Made by a program: the position numbers and the translations under genes. Shown piece by piece: positions 16,237 to 23,601 of a stretch of DNA of 64,000 nt. Source of the DNA: Polynucleobacter sp. AP-Latsch-80-C2 (GTDB lineage Bacteria > Pseudomonadota > Gammaproteobacteria > Burkholderiales > Burkholderiaceae); contig NZ_JACVOY010000002.1 of assembly GCF_018882185.1 (NCBI RefSeq), positions 124,001 through 188,000 of the forward strand. The letters are read 5' to 3'. The stretch's first letter is position 1; the number at the start of each line of letters is the position of its first letter. The notes beneath the pieces are model-generated. The model ran no database searches. It was given only the letters and a program-made list of their open reading frames with translations, and was not told the DNA's origin.

Positions 16237-16585
16237 ACAACAGATTTATTCCAAAACTTTTCATCACCAGGGCAAATAAGCCAAAGCAGATGGCTGTTGC
16301 CACTACACACGCACCCATGGCCACCCAGAACCCTAGCCTTGGTAGCAAGTAAGGAAACAATAGAAACATTGGTAGCGTTGGAATCACATACCAAAATGTG
16401 TAATAGGCGTGATTAGCAATTTTTTCATCAGGTTGATTTTCTACATAGAGCCATACCAGAGTTAAGAGTGTCATTAGTGGCAATGCCGCAATAAAACCAC
16501 CTAACCTATCACTTCGTTTGGCAATCTCAGAAATGAATACAACCATTCCTGCTGTTAATAGATACTTTGTAATGATCCAGGTCAT
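16235..16585 (-). CDS. DUF3147-like membrane protein
   Basis: A 116-residue inner-membrane protein with four predicted hydrophobic segments (about 5-20, 30-48, 63-83, 87-110). The segments TAGMVVFISEIAKRSDRLGGFIAALP and FWYVIPTLPMFLLFPYLL match the DUF3147 family; function unknown. It is the only single-gene cassette transcribed against the repeat direction, lying between copies 4 and 5, so neither repeat terminator serves it in its own direction. Confidence 0.8.
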   Translation of the reverse strand: MTWIITKYLLTAGMVVFISEIAKRSDRLGGFIAALPLMTLLTLVWLYVENQPDEKIANHAYYTFWYVIPTLPMFLLFPYLLPRLGFWVAMGACVVATAICFGLFALVMKSFGINLL

Positions 16586-16622
16586 TTGGGCCTTTAGGGG
16601 AAATAGTTATTCAATAGTCTAA

Positions 16623-16707
16623 AGCAGGATTAAGCATCGTTTACCTTGGTCGATTCCGCCCGGGCCATCAAGAAACACCAAAACCATTTTTGGGTAGTTT
16701 TTAATTT
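16623..16707 (+). repeat. tRNA-Phe 3'-end repeat, copy 5
   Basis: CAGGATTAAGCATCG, TTTACCTTGGTCGATTCC, then a core with one base lost and CCATCAAGAA. The terminator hairpin has decayed (ACCATTTTTGGGTAGT). It lies upstream of the reverse-oriented DUF3147 gene. Confidence 0.88.
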
Positions 16708-16759
16708 GTGCCTTAGAGTTTTATGTGTGCTGGCAGGCTCTATGGGTTAAGCTATTTCC

Positions 16760-17640
16760 ATGGATAAAAATAATTTCATGAATACCCCTGTCAAGCGATC
16801 TTCAACATCACTGTTTTCAAATGCGTTTATAGATTTCTATCATTTAGTGGTGCAGATGACATGGCCACGTTTTTTAGCTTCTTTCGCCATTGTATTTTTA
16901 GCCATTAATTTATTTTTGGTTTTTTATATTGTCTTCAAAGCGACTCCATTAGCGGGCTTAAAGGTATTGGGTTTCTAGAGTATTTTTTCTTTAGCGTTCA
17001 AACCTTAGCCACTATTGGTTATGGAAGCATGTATCCCCAAACACTCTACGGACATATTTTGGTCACTCTTGAGGCAATGATTGGGTTGTTGGGTGTCGGC
17101 ATGTTTGCGGCCCTCGCATTTGCCCGAATTTCATTACCAAGGTCGCGTGTGGTTTTTAGTAATACAGCAGTAATAAATAATTTTGAGGGTCAACCAGCCC
17201 TTATGTTTAGGACGGCCAATGAGAGAAACAATCGCATCATTGGCGCTGAAGTAGAGTTGAGCCTGTTCATACAAGAGACCACTAAAGAAGGCCAAAGCAT
17301 GAGGCGGATATATGACTTAAGTCTAGCCCGCAACCATACGCCTATGCTGGCTCTAACATGGCTTGTGATTCATCCGATTGATGAGAAGAGTCCTTTATCA
17401 AAGATGTCTCAAAAGGATTTATCAAAAGCAGACTTTGCTTTAGTCGCAACCGTTAAAGGTTTGGATGAGACTGTTTCACAAACAATTCATTCCAACCACA
17501 CCTATACATTTGAAGATATTCGGTGGAATCATCGCTTTGTAGATTTGTATCATAAAAATGAGTCAGGCATGAAAGTTCTTATTGATCAGACTTTGATTCA
17601 CGATACGATAGAAGAAGCAAGACAGCCTAATTTCAACTGA
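16760..17640 (+). pseudogene. KirBac-type inward-rectifier K+ channel, frameshifted
   Basis: The first part (16760-16978) encodes the N-terminal slide helix and first membrane helix. The second part, in the -1 frame, encodes the pore FFFSVQTLATIGYGSMYP with the K+ selectivity filter TIGYG, the second membrane helix and the cytoplasmic Ig-like domain (FEGQPALMFRTANERNNRIIGAEVELSLF). The frames meet at GGCTTAAAGG (about 16947-16960). One extra base there would give a continuous AGLKGIGFLEYFFFSV junction. The rest is full length (about 290 residues), so this is a single-base loss, recent or due to sequencing. The stop overlaps the next start by one base. Confidence 0.88.
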
Positions 17641-18224
17641 TGACCCAAGTCCTCACCAAGCTGGTTAAAGAAATCCGTTCTTGTACCTTGTGTACAGAGC
17701 ATTTACCTTTGGGCCCAAGACCCATTATTCAGGTGAGTAGCTCAGCAAAGATTCTTGTTGTTGGCCAAGCCCCCGGTAGCCGAGTTCATGAAACCGGAAT
17801 TCCATTTAACGATCCTAGTGGCGATCGTCTTAGAGAGTGGATGGGCATTGATAAAAATGCCTTTTATGACTATAAGAAGATTGCTCTTGTTCCCATGGGC
17901 TTTTGTTTTCCCGGAACAGGTAAGTCAGGCGATCTACCTCCAAGACCGGAATGTGCCGAAACATGGCGAGTAAAACTATTAGAGCAACTGCCCAATATCA
18001 AGCTAACGATTATTGTTGGTCAATATGCTCAAGCATGGCATTTAGACAAAAGCAGTAAAGAGAATTTGACTGAAACAGTTATGGCATGGAAGAGCTATTG
18101 GCCCAAAGTGATTCCTTTGCCACATCCAAGCCCCAGAAACAATATTTGGCTAAAGAAGAATCCCTGGTTTGAGGAAGAGGTTTTACCTTCGCTCAGAAGG
18201 AAAGTGAAAGCGGTATTGAAGTAG
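17640..18224 (+). CDS. Uracil-DNA glycosylase family protein
   Basis: A 194-residue protein of the uracil-DNA glycosylase superfamily. The N-terminus CTLCTEHLPLGPRP is followed by active-site loop VGQAPGSRVHETGIPFNDPSGDRLREWMG and C-terminal HPSPRNNIWLKKNPWFEEE. These place it with the short UDG-like (COG1573-type) enzymes, which excise deaminated bases, although the residue after GQAPG differs between subfamilies. Its ATG overlaps the channel stop by one base, so it depends on coupling or on its own start. The TAG stop is the first codon of repeat copy 6. Confidence 0.87.
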   Translation: MTQVLTKLVKEIRSCTLCTEHLPLGPRPIIQVSSSAKILVVGQAPGSRVHETGIPFNDPSGDRLREWMGIDKNAFYDYKKIALVPMGFCFPGTGKSGDLPPRPECAETWRVKLLEQLPNIKLTIIVGQYAQAWHLDKSSKENLTETVMAWKSYWPKVIPLPHPSPRNNIWLKKNPWFEEEVLPSLRRKVKAVLK

Positions 18225-18307
18225 GGTTGGACATCTTTAGCCCTGGTCGATTCCGCCCCGGGCCACCAAGAAAAATTAAAACCACCTTCGAGTAGTTTTT
18301 TTCATTT
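18222..18307 (+). repeat. tRNA-Phe 3'-end repeat, copy 6
   Basis: TAGGGTTGGACATCTTT, AGCCCTGGT, the exact 25-base core, then the hairpin ACCACCTTCGAGTAGT with a T-run and CATTT. The TAG is the stop codon of the glycosylase gene. Confidence 0.95.
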
Positions 18308-18328
18308 CTCCAGCAGTAGAATTCTTTG

Positions 18329-18742
18329 ATGAATTTAGTCCTATTTTCCGAAGCTAGCCCAATAATTCTTCTCCATCTGATGTTTGCCGTGTTGGTAATA
18401 GTCATTGGGGCAATACAGTTTATTTGTAACAAAGGCACAACCCTTCATAGGGGGTTAGGTTACGTTTGGATTATCGCAATGCTTGTGATTTGCCTTTCTT
18501 CCTTTGGGATTAAGACAATCATGCCCAGTGGAATTTTTGGCGACTTTTCCCCAATTCATTTATTAAGTATTTGGGTTTTATTTCAGTTGGCACGCGGCAT
18601 CTACTTTGCTCGCAAGCATGAGATTGCTCGTCATCGAAAGTGTATGGTCTATACCTATGTTGGAGGACTTCTTATAGCCGGGGCATTTACATTAATGCCA
18701 GGTCGTTTTTTATATAAAGTGCTGCTAGCGCCCTGGATCTAG
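18329..18742 (+). CDS. DUF2306-like membrane protein
   Basis: A 137-residue protein with four hydrophobic segments (about 10-30, 45-62, 76-90, 108-126). The sequence LHRGLGYVWIIAMLVICLSS and RHRKCMVYTYVGGLLIAGAFTLMPGR resembles the DUF2306 family of small membrane proteins of unknown function, with paired His/Arg in loops. The ATG at 18329 follows the repeat by about 20 bases with little room for its own promoter. The TAG stop lies in repeat copy 7. Confidence 0.78.
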   Translation: MNLVLFSEASPIILLHLMFAVLVIVIGAIQFICNKGTTLHRGLGYVWIIAMLVICLSSFGIKTIMPSGIFGDFSPIHLLSIWVLFQLARGIYFARKHEIARHRKCMVYTYVGGLLIAGAFTLMPGRFLYKVLLAPWI

Positions 18743-18825
18743 GGTTAGACATCCTCGGGCCTGGTCAATTCTGCCCCGGGCCACCAAGAAACACTAAAAC
18801 CACCCGAGAGTGGTTTTTTCATTTG
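18740..18825 (+). repeat. tRNA-Phe 3'-end repeat, copy 7
   Basis: TAGGGTTAGACATCCT, CGGGCCTGGTCAATTC, TGCCCCGGGCCACCAAGAA, then a hairpin with altered loop (ACCAC-CCGAGA-GTGGT) and TTTTTTCATTTG. The stem is kept although the loop sequence changed. The TAG is the upstream stop codon. Confidence 0.94.
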
Positions 18826-18847
18826 GGGATTTAGATAGAATTTAGTT

Positions 18848-19228
18848 ATGACACCCCAAACAAACCCCGTCACTTGGTTCGAAATCTACGTTGAAGACTT
18901 GGCTAGGGCCAAAGCCTTTTATGAAGCAGTCTTTAGCTGTTCTCTGGCATCGGAAAAAACGAATGGTAGTTTTGAGGCTTATCGATTTCCTGGGGGCATG
19001 CCCGGTAACGGCGCAATGGGTACATTGATGAAGCATCCAATGCGCAAGCCATCGCATGAAGGAACGCTGGTTTATTTTCATTGCGATGATTGTGAAATCC
19101 AGTCTGAACTTGCTAAGAAAAATGGCGGTCAAGTTTTTAGGCCAAAGTGGAGCATTGGTAAGGAAGGATTTATTGCCATTATTGGCGACACAGAAGGCAA
19201 CGCCATTGGACTTCATTCATTTAAATAA
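18848..19228 (+). CDS. VOC family protein (glyoxalase/bleomycin-resistance fold)
   Basis: A 126-residue vicinal-oxygen-chelate protein made of two beta-alpha-beta-beta-beta units: VTWFEIYVEDLARAKAFYEAVF at the start and GTLVYFHCDDCEIQSELAKKNGG, then IAIIGDTEGNAIGLHS at the end. It has the usual metal-ligand positions of the fold (first-strand Glu, final-strand His/Glu region), but the substrate cannot be predicted. A single-gene cassette between copies 7 and 8. Confidence 0.9.
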   Translation: MTPQTNPVTWFEIYVEDLARAKAFYEAVFSCSLASEKTNGSFEAYRFPGGMPGNGAMGTLMKHPMRKPSHEGTLVYFHCDDCEIQSELAKKNGGQVFRPKWSIGKEGFIAIIGDTEGNAIGLHSFK

Positions 19229-19231
19229 ATC

Positions 19232-19316
19232 AGGATTGAGTATCCTCAGCCCTGGTCGATTCCGCCCCGGGCCACCAAGAAACACCAAAACCACCTTCGG
19301 GTGGTTTTTTATTTAG
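19232..19316 (+). repeat. tRNA-Phe 3'-end repeat, copy 8
   Basis: A perfect mini-hairpin AGGAT-TGAGT-ATCCT, CAGCCCTGGT, the exact 25-base core, and the standard hairpin ACCACC-TTCG-GGTGGT with TTTTTTATTT. It starts 3 bases after the VOC gene. Confidence 0.96.
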
Positions 19317-19382
19317 GGCTCGCTTAAGCTGGGCGCAATGAAATGAATCTGTTTAAGATGGATGAATCTAGGGAGGATGGTG

Positions 19383-19772
19383 ATGCCATTAGTCAGAATT
19401 GATTTAAGCAAAAAACACTCTGAGAGCTTTGCTCAGCAAGTCGGAGATATTGTCTATAACGTGATGCAAGAGCAAATCAATGTTCCTGAAGATGACAAAT
19501 TTCAGATTATCACTAGACATGATGCATCGGAATTCAATATTCCAAAAAGCTATTTAGGTATTGAATATTCAGAGGACATCATTTTTATTCAGGCAACCAT
19601 CAGCTTCGGCAGATATACGGATCTTAAGAAGAATCTGTATAAAGCCATTTGTGAGGCCTTAGTAAAAAATCTGAAGGTCAGACCTCAGGATATCTTTATA
19701 AATCTGCTTGAAGTAAATAAAGAAAATTGGTCATTTGGGAATGGCGAAATGCAGTATGCCGATAAGGATTAA
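19383..19772 (+). CDS. Tautomerase family protein
   Basis: A 129-residue protein of the 4-oxalocrotonate tautomerase superfamily. The ATG at 19383 (after GGGAGGATGGTG) gives an N-terminus MPLVRIDL, leaving the catalytic Pro at position 1 after Met removal. The double-length chain contains GIEYSEDIIFIQATISFGRY and RPQDIFINLLEVNKENWSFGNG, similar to the Tautomerase_2 group. It probably isomerises small oxo-acids; substrate unknown. The stop TAA forms part of the decayed repeat copy 9. Confidence 0.9.
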   Translation: MPLVRIDLSKKHSESFAQQVGDIVYNVMQEQINVPEDDKFQIITRHDASEFNIPKSYLGIEYSEDIIFIQATISFGRYTDLKKNLYKAICEALVKNLKVRPQDIFINLLEVNKENWSFGNGEMQYADKD

Positions 19773-19800
19773 ATGTCCTTACACTCGATTTCGCCATCCT
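19765..19800 (+). repeat. tRNA-Phe 3'-end repeat, copy 9 (decayed)
   Basis: GGATTAAATGTCCTTACA, then CTCGATTTCGCCATCC. The mini-hairpin (GGA...TCC) and T-loop are recognisable, but the acceptor, CCA and terminator are gone. The upstream gene ends inside it (GGATTAA). Confidence 0.65.
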
Positions 19801-19845
19801 GTAAGAGCTAATAAAAAACTATAGGAAATGGAGATTTGGCGATTG

Positions 19846-20004
19846 CTAGCTGTAAGTTGGAAAGCAGAAAAACTTCTTACTTATCGCATCCTCTGATGTC
19901 TGCTTGACCATCCCTTGGATTACTTTATAAGATTTACTTCGAAAGACGTGTTCTGCAGCACACATTGGCCTATCCGAGGCGTCTTTTAAAACGGCAAAAT
20001 CCAT
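19846..20004 (-). CDS. Possible 52-residue protein
   Basis: An open frame from ATG 20004 to TAG 19846 with 52 residues, beginning MDFAVLKDASDRPMCAAEHV and ending KKFFCFPTYS. It is hydrophilic, has three Cys, shows no transmembrane segment and is not recognised. It fills most of an otherwise empty 250-base gap between copy 9 and the SRPBCC gene, and would be a reverse-oriented cassette gene. No convincing ribosome-binding site. Confidence 0.35.
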   Translation of the reverse strand: MDFAVLKDASDRPMCAAEHVFRSKSYKVIQGMVKQTSEDAISKKFFCFPTYS

Positions 20005-20023
20005 AAGATTCTAAAATCAGCTA

Positions 20024-20590
20024 ATGAAATGGTTTTTAACAATTGCCTTAGCCTTCTTTATCTCTCAGAGTGTTGCTCAAGAGAATTTCAATCCCTTTGA
20101 TGTTCGGGTGAATGTGACCCTAGTTGATGGTCGCTTTCATACTCAGGCAAGTTATTCCGTGCCAATGAATATTTGTAGTGCCTATGCATTTATTACGGAC
20201 TATGAGGGCTCAAAAAATATCCCAGGAATAATTGAAGCAAGGGTTATTTCAAGAGTTGGCAATAAGGTTCGCGTATACAGGGTGATTGAAGAGCAAATTC
20301 TATTTTTTCCTATAGAGATGAAATCAACAGTCGAATATATAGAGCTAGCGAATAAATCCCTCGCTTTTGAGCAGATCAGTGGGGACAATAGGTCCTATAA
20401 AGGAACTTGGAAATTACTAGAGGAAAAAGATAAAACAGTCTTTAAGTATGACGCTCAAATTGAACCTAACTCAATCGTTCCCTCAGCCATCATTGAGTAT
20501 TTTATAAAAAATAGTATGCGGGGACGATTTGAAGTCATGGCACAAAAAGCCAGTCAATTTAAGTCTATTGAAGCCATAGCCTGTAAATAG
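20024..20590 (+). CDS. Secreted SRPBCC/START-like protein
   Basis: A 188-residue protein with a signal peptide (WFLTIALAFFISQSVAQ). The body has the helix-grip pattern of the polyketide cyclase/coenzyme Q-binding family: YSVPMNICSAYAFITDYEGSKNIPGI, then RVYRVIEEQILFFPIEMKSTVEY and a long C-terminal helix (IIEYFIKNSMRGRFEVMAQKA). It probably binds a hydrophobic ligand in the periplasm. Ligand unknown. The cassette lies between decayed copies 9 and 10. Confidence 0.8.
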   Translation: MKWFLTIALAFFISQSVAQENFNPFDVRVNVTLVDGRFHTQASYSVPMNICSAYAFITDYEGSKNIPGIIEARVISRVGNKVRVYRVIEEQILFFPIEMKSTVEYIELANKSLAFEQISGDNRSYKGTWKLLEEKDKTVFKYDAQIEPNSIVPSAIIEYFIKNSMRGRFEVMAQKASQFKSIEAIACK

Positions 20591-20635
20591 CTGTCGCTCT
20601 TTCTGCGCGCATTGACTCAATTAGCAGCACCACTT

Positions 20636-20706
20636 GAGGATCTGATTGAGCACGACTCTGACCACCTAGAGGCAATAGAAACCATCTTCTGGTGGTTTCT
20701 ATTTAG
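20636..20706 (+). repeat. tRNA-Phe 3'-end repeat, copy 10 (decayed)
   Basis: GAGGATCTGATTGAGC is followed by a poor match to the core (CTCTGACCACCTAGAGGC) and a clear terminator GAAACCA...TGGTTTC (about 20678-20700), then TATTTAG. It is identified mainly by position and by the terminator, which ends GGTGGTTTCTATTT. Confidence 0.5.
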
Positions 20707-20762
20707 TCCCCAGATTGCATGGGGCTAATGCGAGAATCTCCAAAATTGCCTAAGATGTCGAT

Positions 20763-21719
20763 ATGAATAATTTCTTAGATCCAGCAATCCTCTTTTTTGT
20801 TTTTGGTGCTTTTGCGGGTGCTGTGAAATCGAATTTAGAAATTCCTCAGCCCATCGCCAGATTTTTATCTTTATATCTCTTAATGGCTTTGGGTTTAAAG
20901 GGTGGCTTTGCGCTTCATAAATCGGGTTTTACTCTTGAGATTGGTTTAGCGCTTGGATTGGCTGTATTTCTAGCAATCATCATTCCTCTAATGGGTTATA
21001 CAGTTTTAAGAGCCAAGCTCAATGACTATGATGCGGCCGCTATTAGCGCTACTTATGGCTCTGTTAGCGCTGTTACTTTCATCACCGCCACACAAGCACT
21101 TGATCAATATGGCATTGCCTTTGGTGGACACATGGCGGCGGCAATGGCCTTGATGGAATCGCCCGCCATCATTCTCGCCATCTTATTGGCAAATAAAGCG
21201 AGAGCATCCGCTACGAATTCAAAACAGGCCACAGGAATGTCAAAGATTCTTCATGAATCATTTACGGATGGCGCACAACTTCTTTTGTTAGGATCAATGT
21301 TGGTTGGTTTAGTGAGTGGTGACGCTGGCCAAAAAATAATGGCGCCATTTTCAATCGACTTATTCAAGGGGATGCTCGCGTTCTTTCTTCTTGATATGGG
21401 CTTGATGGCGGCCAAGAACTTTGAGGGATTAAAAGGCAAGCCTCCAATTACTTTGTTTTATGCAATTGGAGCGCCTTTAGTTCATGCGTCTATTGCATTA
21501 GGGCTATGTAAGTTGCTAGGCTTACCGCTCGGCGACACAGTCTTGTTAATGGTCCTGGCTGCCAGCGCCTCTTATATTGCTGTGCCGGCCGTATTAAGAC
21601 ATGCACTTCCCGAGGTAAATCCTGCTTTATATATGGGGATGTCATTGGGAATTACTTTTCCCTTCAATATCATCCTGGGAATTCCGCTTTATACCTATGT
21701 TGCTGGGCTTACTTATTAA
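20763..21719 (+). CDS. SbtA-type sodium/bicarbonate symporter family protein
   Basis: A 318-residue inner-membrane protein with about ten hydrophobic segments in two inverted halves, typical of the SbtA family (PF05982-like). Landmarks are FLSLYLLMALGLKGGFAL, YGSVSAVTFITATQ, AMALMESPAIILAILLA and LGDTVLLMVLAASASYIAVPAVLRHALPEVNPALY. Cyanobacterial SbtA imports bicarbonate with Na+; the substrate here is not proven. No SbtB (PII-like) partner gene is adjacent. Cassette cargo between copies 10 and 11. Confidence 0.9.
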   Translation: MNNFLDPAILFFVFGAFAGAVKSNLEIPQPIARFLSLYLLMALGLKGGFALHKSGFTLEIGLALGLAVFLAIIIPLMGYTVLRAKLNDYDAAAISATYGSVSAVTFITATQALDQYGIAFGGHMAAAMALMESPAIILAILLANKARASATNSKQATGMSKILHESFTDGAQLLLLGSMLVGLVSGDAGQKIMAPFSIDLFKGMLAFFLLDMGLMAAKNFEGLKGKPPITLFYAIGAPLVHASIALGLCKLLGLPLGDTVLLMVLAASASYIAVPAVLRHALPEVNPALYMGMSLGITFPFNIILGIPLYTYVAGLTY

Positions 21720-21806
21720 TTGGATTCACATCCTTTTGACTCAGGTGCGATTCTGTTCCGGGTCGCTAAGAAACACCAAAACCACCTTCGGGTACTTTTT
21801 TCATTT
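21717..21806 (+). repeat. tRNA-Phe 3'-end repeat, copy 11
   Basis: TAATTGGATTCACATCC starts with the SbtA stop codon. Next come CTCAGGTGCGATTC, TGTTCCGGGTCGCTAAGAAACACC and a terminator with a broken right arm (ACCACCTTCGGGTACT) and TTTTTTCATTTG. Partly decayed but complete in order. Confidence 0.85.
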
Positions 21807-21868
21807 GTGGGTATGATTAATCGTACTTCTTTATTGCCTATAAATTAAAAGATAAAAATCATAATTCG

Positions 21869-22552
21869 ATGACAAGTTTTTCTGGATTTGATCCAAAAGC
21901 ATTTAAATTTCTCGAAGAGTTAACCCACAACCAAAATAGAGTATGGTTTGGTGAACATCGCTCTGAATACGAACAGTTTGTGCGCGAGCCAATGAAGTGC
22001 TTTACAGATGTTTTGTCTGAAAACCTCGCCAAGAAAGAAGTGCCTGTATGGGGCGATCCCAAAAGGTCTCTTTTTAGAATAAATCGTGACGCGCGCTTTT
22101 CAAAAGCCAAGCACCCATACAACATGCATGCCAGTGGTTTATTTACCAGAACCGGTGACAAACATTCCCCCGGCGTTTTGTATTTTCGTTTAGATCCTCT
22201 CGGCAGTAGATGTGCTGCGGGATATCTTCAGCCTGAAGCCCATATTCTGAAAAAACTTAGACTGGGCATTCTAAATAATCCAAAATCTTGGATAGCTTTG
22301 GAAAAAGCACTAAAGCGAAAAGGCTATGAGCTTGATTATTCGCATACCTTGGCCCGCATTCCTAGAGGTTTTAGCGATGTGCCAGCAGATCTAGAGCGAG
22401 CTATCAAATTAAAGGGATGGATTATTAGAAAGCAGTTGCCACGGTCGGTGATTTGTTCGAAAGAATTAATTAAAGAGGTAACCGGCTTTGCTAAAGATAT
22501 GCTGCCATTATTAAGTTTTGGTTGGCATGCTTTAGAAAAGTTTTCTGATTAG
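21869..22552 (+). CDS. DUF2461 family protein
   Basis: A 227-residue soluble protein. FSGFDPKAFKFLEELTHNQNRVWFGEHRSEYEQFVREP, KRSLFRINRDARFSKAKHPYNMHASGLF and RCAAGYLQPE match the DUF2461 (TIGR02453) family. The biochemical role is unknown. The TAG stop begins repeat copy 12. Single-gene cassette. Confidence 0.88.
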   Translation: MTSFSGFDPKAFKFLEELTHNQNRVWFGEHRSEYEQFVREPMKCFTDVLSENLAKKEVPVWGDPKRSLFRINRDARFSKAKHPYNMHASGLFTRTGDKHSPGVLYFRLDPLGSRCAAGYLQPEAHILKKLRLGILNNPKSWIALEKALKRKGYELDYSHTLARIPRGFSDVPADLERAIKLKGWIIRKQLPRSVICSKELIKEVTGFAKDMLPLLSFGWHALEKFSD

Positions 22553-22618
22553 AGTCAGAGTCTCGCGCCCTAGCGCACCAAGAACCACTCAAACTACTTT
22601 TGAGTGGTTTTTTCTTTT
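22550..22618 (+). repeat. tRNA-Phe 3'-end repeat, copy 12 (shortened)
   Basis: TAGAGTCAGAGTCTC (with the DUF2461 stop), GCGCCCTAGCGCACCAAGAA lacking the T-loop, then a strong terminator ACCACTCAAA-CTAC-TTTTGAGTGGT with TTTTTTC. CACCAAGAA and the terminator place it in the family. Confidence 0.75.
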
Positions 22619-22654
22619 GGCGTTAGATGAACTCATCTACAGTATTCTTCGAAG

Positions 22655-23563
22655 ATGAAAACAGCCAATTTCTCACAGATGACGCCCTTACTGGCTTTAA
22701 AGCTGGTGATGGTTGCCGCATTGTGGGGCGGTACTTTTATCGCGGGAAGGGTCTTGGCTCAGTCATTGCCTTTAACGATAGCGGCGTTTGGCAGATTTTT
22801 TGTGGCCTCAATACTGCTGGTCATTGTTGCAGTAAAGATGGAGGGTAAATTACCACGCCTAAACCGTGAGCAAATGTTTTTAACTGCCGCTTTAGGTTTT
22901 ACAGGGATTTTTCTTTACAACATTTGTTTTTTTGGCGCATTAGCAAGAGTACCCGCGGGCCGCACTTCTTTATTTGTAAGCCTTACTCCAATTGTGACGG
23001 CGGTTTTGGCCGGCCTCATTTTTAGCGAGAGACTTGGGTTGCGTCGCTGGATGGGCATAGTGGTGGCGCTATTTGGGGCAATGGTTGTGATTACACGCGG
23101 CGATTTGATCAGCAGTTTTACTGACATCGGTCAATCGCTTGGACTGGGTGAGTTCATGATGTTGGGAGCCGTTTTTAGTTGGGCTGCTTACACATTAATT
23201 TCACGTAAGGTCTTAGAGACGCTCTCTCCCATCATTGCTAGCACTTACGGCATCTTATGGGGCTTTGCGTTTTTAAGTATTGGCGCAATTAGAGAGTTCA
23301 AAGATATAGATTGGATGCTTCTGGATTGGCGTGTATGGACTTCAGTTTTCTACTTAGGTGCGTTTGGTACTGTACTCGCATTCGTTTGGTATTACCAAGG
23401 TATTCAAGCGGTAGGACCTTCGCGCACAGCCATCTTTACCAACTTGGTTCCGGCATTTGGTGTTCTATTTTCGGCAACATTGCTTGGTGAGCCCATATTA
23501 ATTTCAATGGTGGTTGGTGGCCTTATCGCAGTCTTAGGGGTTTCGCTGGTGAACAAGAAATAG
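22655..23563 (+). CDS. EamA/DMT superfamily transporter
   Basis: A 302-residue ten-helix drug/metabolite exporter with two EamA repeats. VMVAALWGGTFIAGRVLAQ and RVPAGRTSLFVSLTPIVTAVLAGLIFSERL form the first half. MLGAVFSWAAYTLISRKVLE and QAVGPSRTAIFTNLVPAFGVLFSATLLGEP form the second. Substrate unknown. No tRNA repeat follows; a carotenoid-synthesis-like gene comes 38 bases downstream. Confidence 0.92.
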   Translation: MKTANFSQMTPLLALKLVMVAALWGGTFIAGRVLAQSLPLTIAAFGRFFVASILLVIVAVKMEGKLPRLNREQMFLTAALGFTGIFLYNICFFGALARVPAGRTSLFVSLTPIVTAVLAGLIFSERLGLRRWMGIVVALFGAMVVITRGDLISSFTDIGQSLGLGEFMMLGAVFSWAAYTLISRKVLETLSPIIASTYGILWGFAFLSIGAIREFKDIDWMLLDWRVWTSVFYLGAFGTVLAFVWYYQGIQAVGPSRTAIFTNLVPAFGVLFSATLLGEPILISMVVGGLIAVLGVSLVNKK

Positions 23564-23601
23564 CGTTATGCTAAAACCATAGATATCTAAAGGAGGCTTG
23601 A

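Noticed and set aside
16945..16962. Programmed -1 frameshift in the Kir channel at CTTAAAG
   Set aside because: The heptamer does not fit a canonical slippery X-XXY-YYZ site and no downstream stimulatory hairpin was apparent. A simple one-base loss is more likely.
13698..22618. Repeats as integron attC sites or a CRISPR array
   Set aside because: There is no GTTRRRY core or IntI gene, and spacers are 0.4-1.5 kb genes, not short unique spacers. The core is clearly tRNA-Phe sequence.
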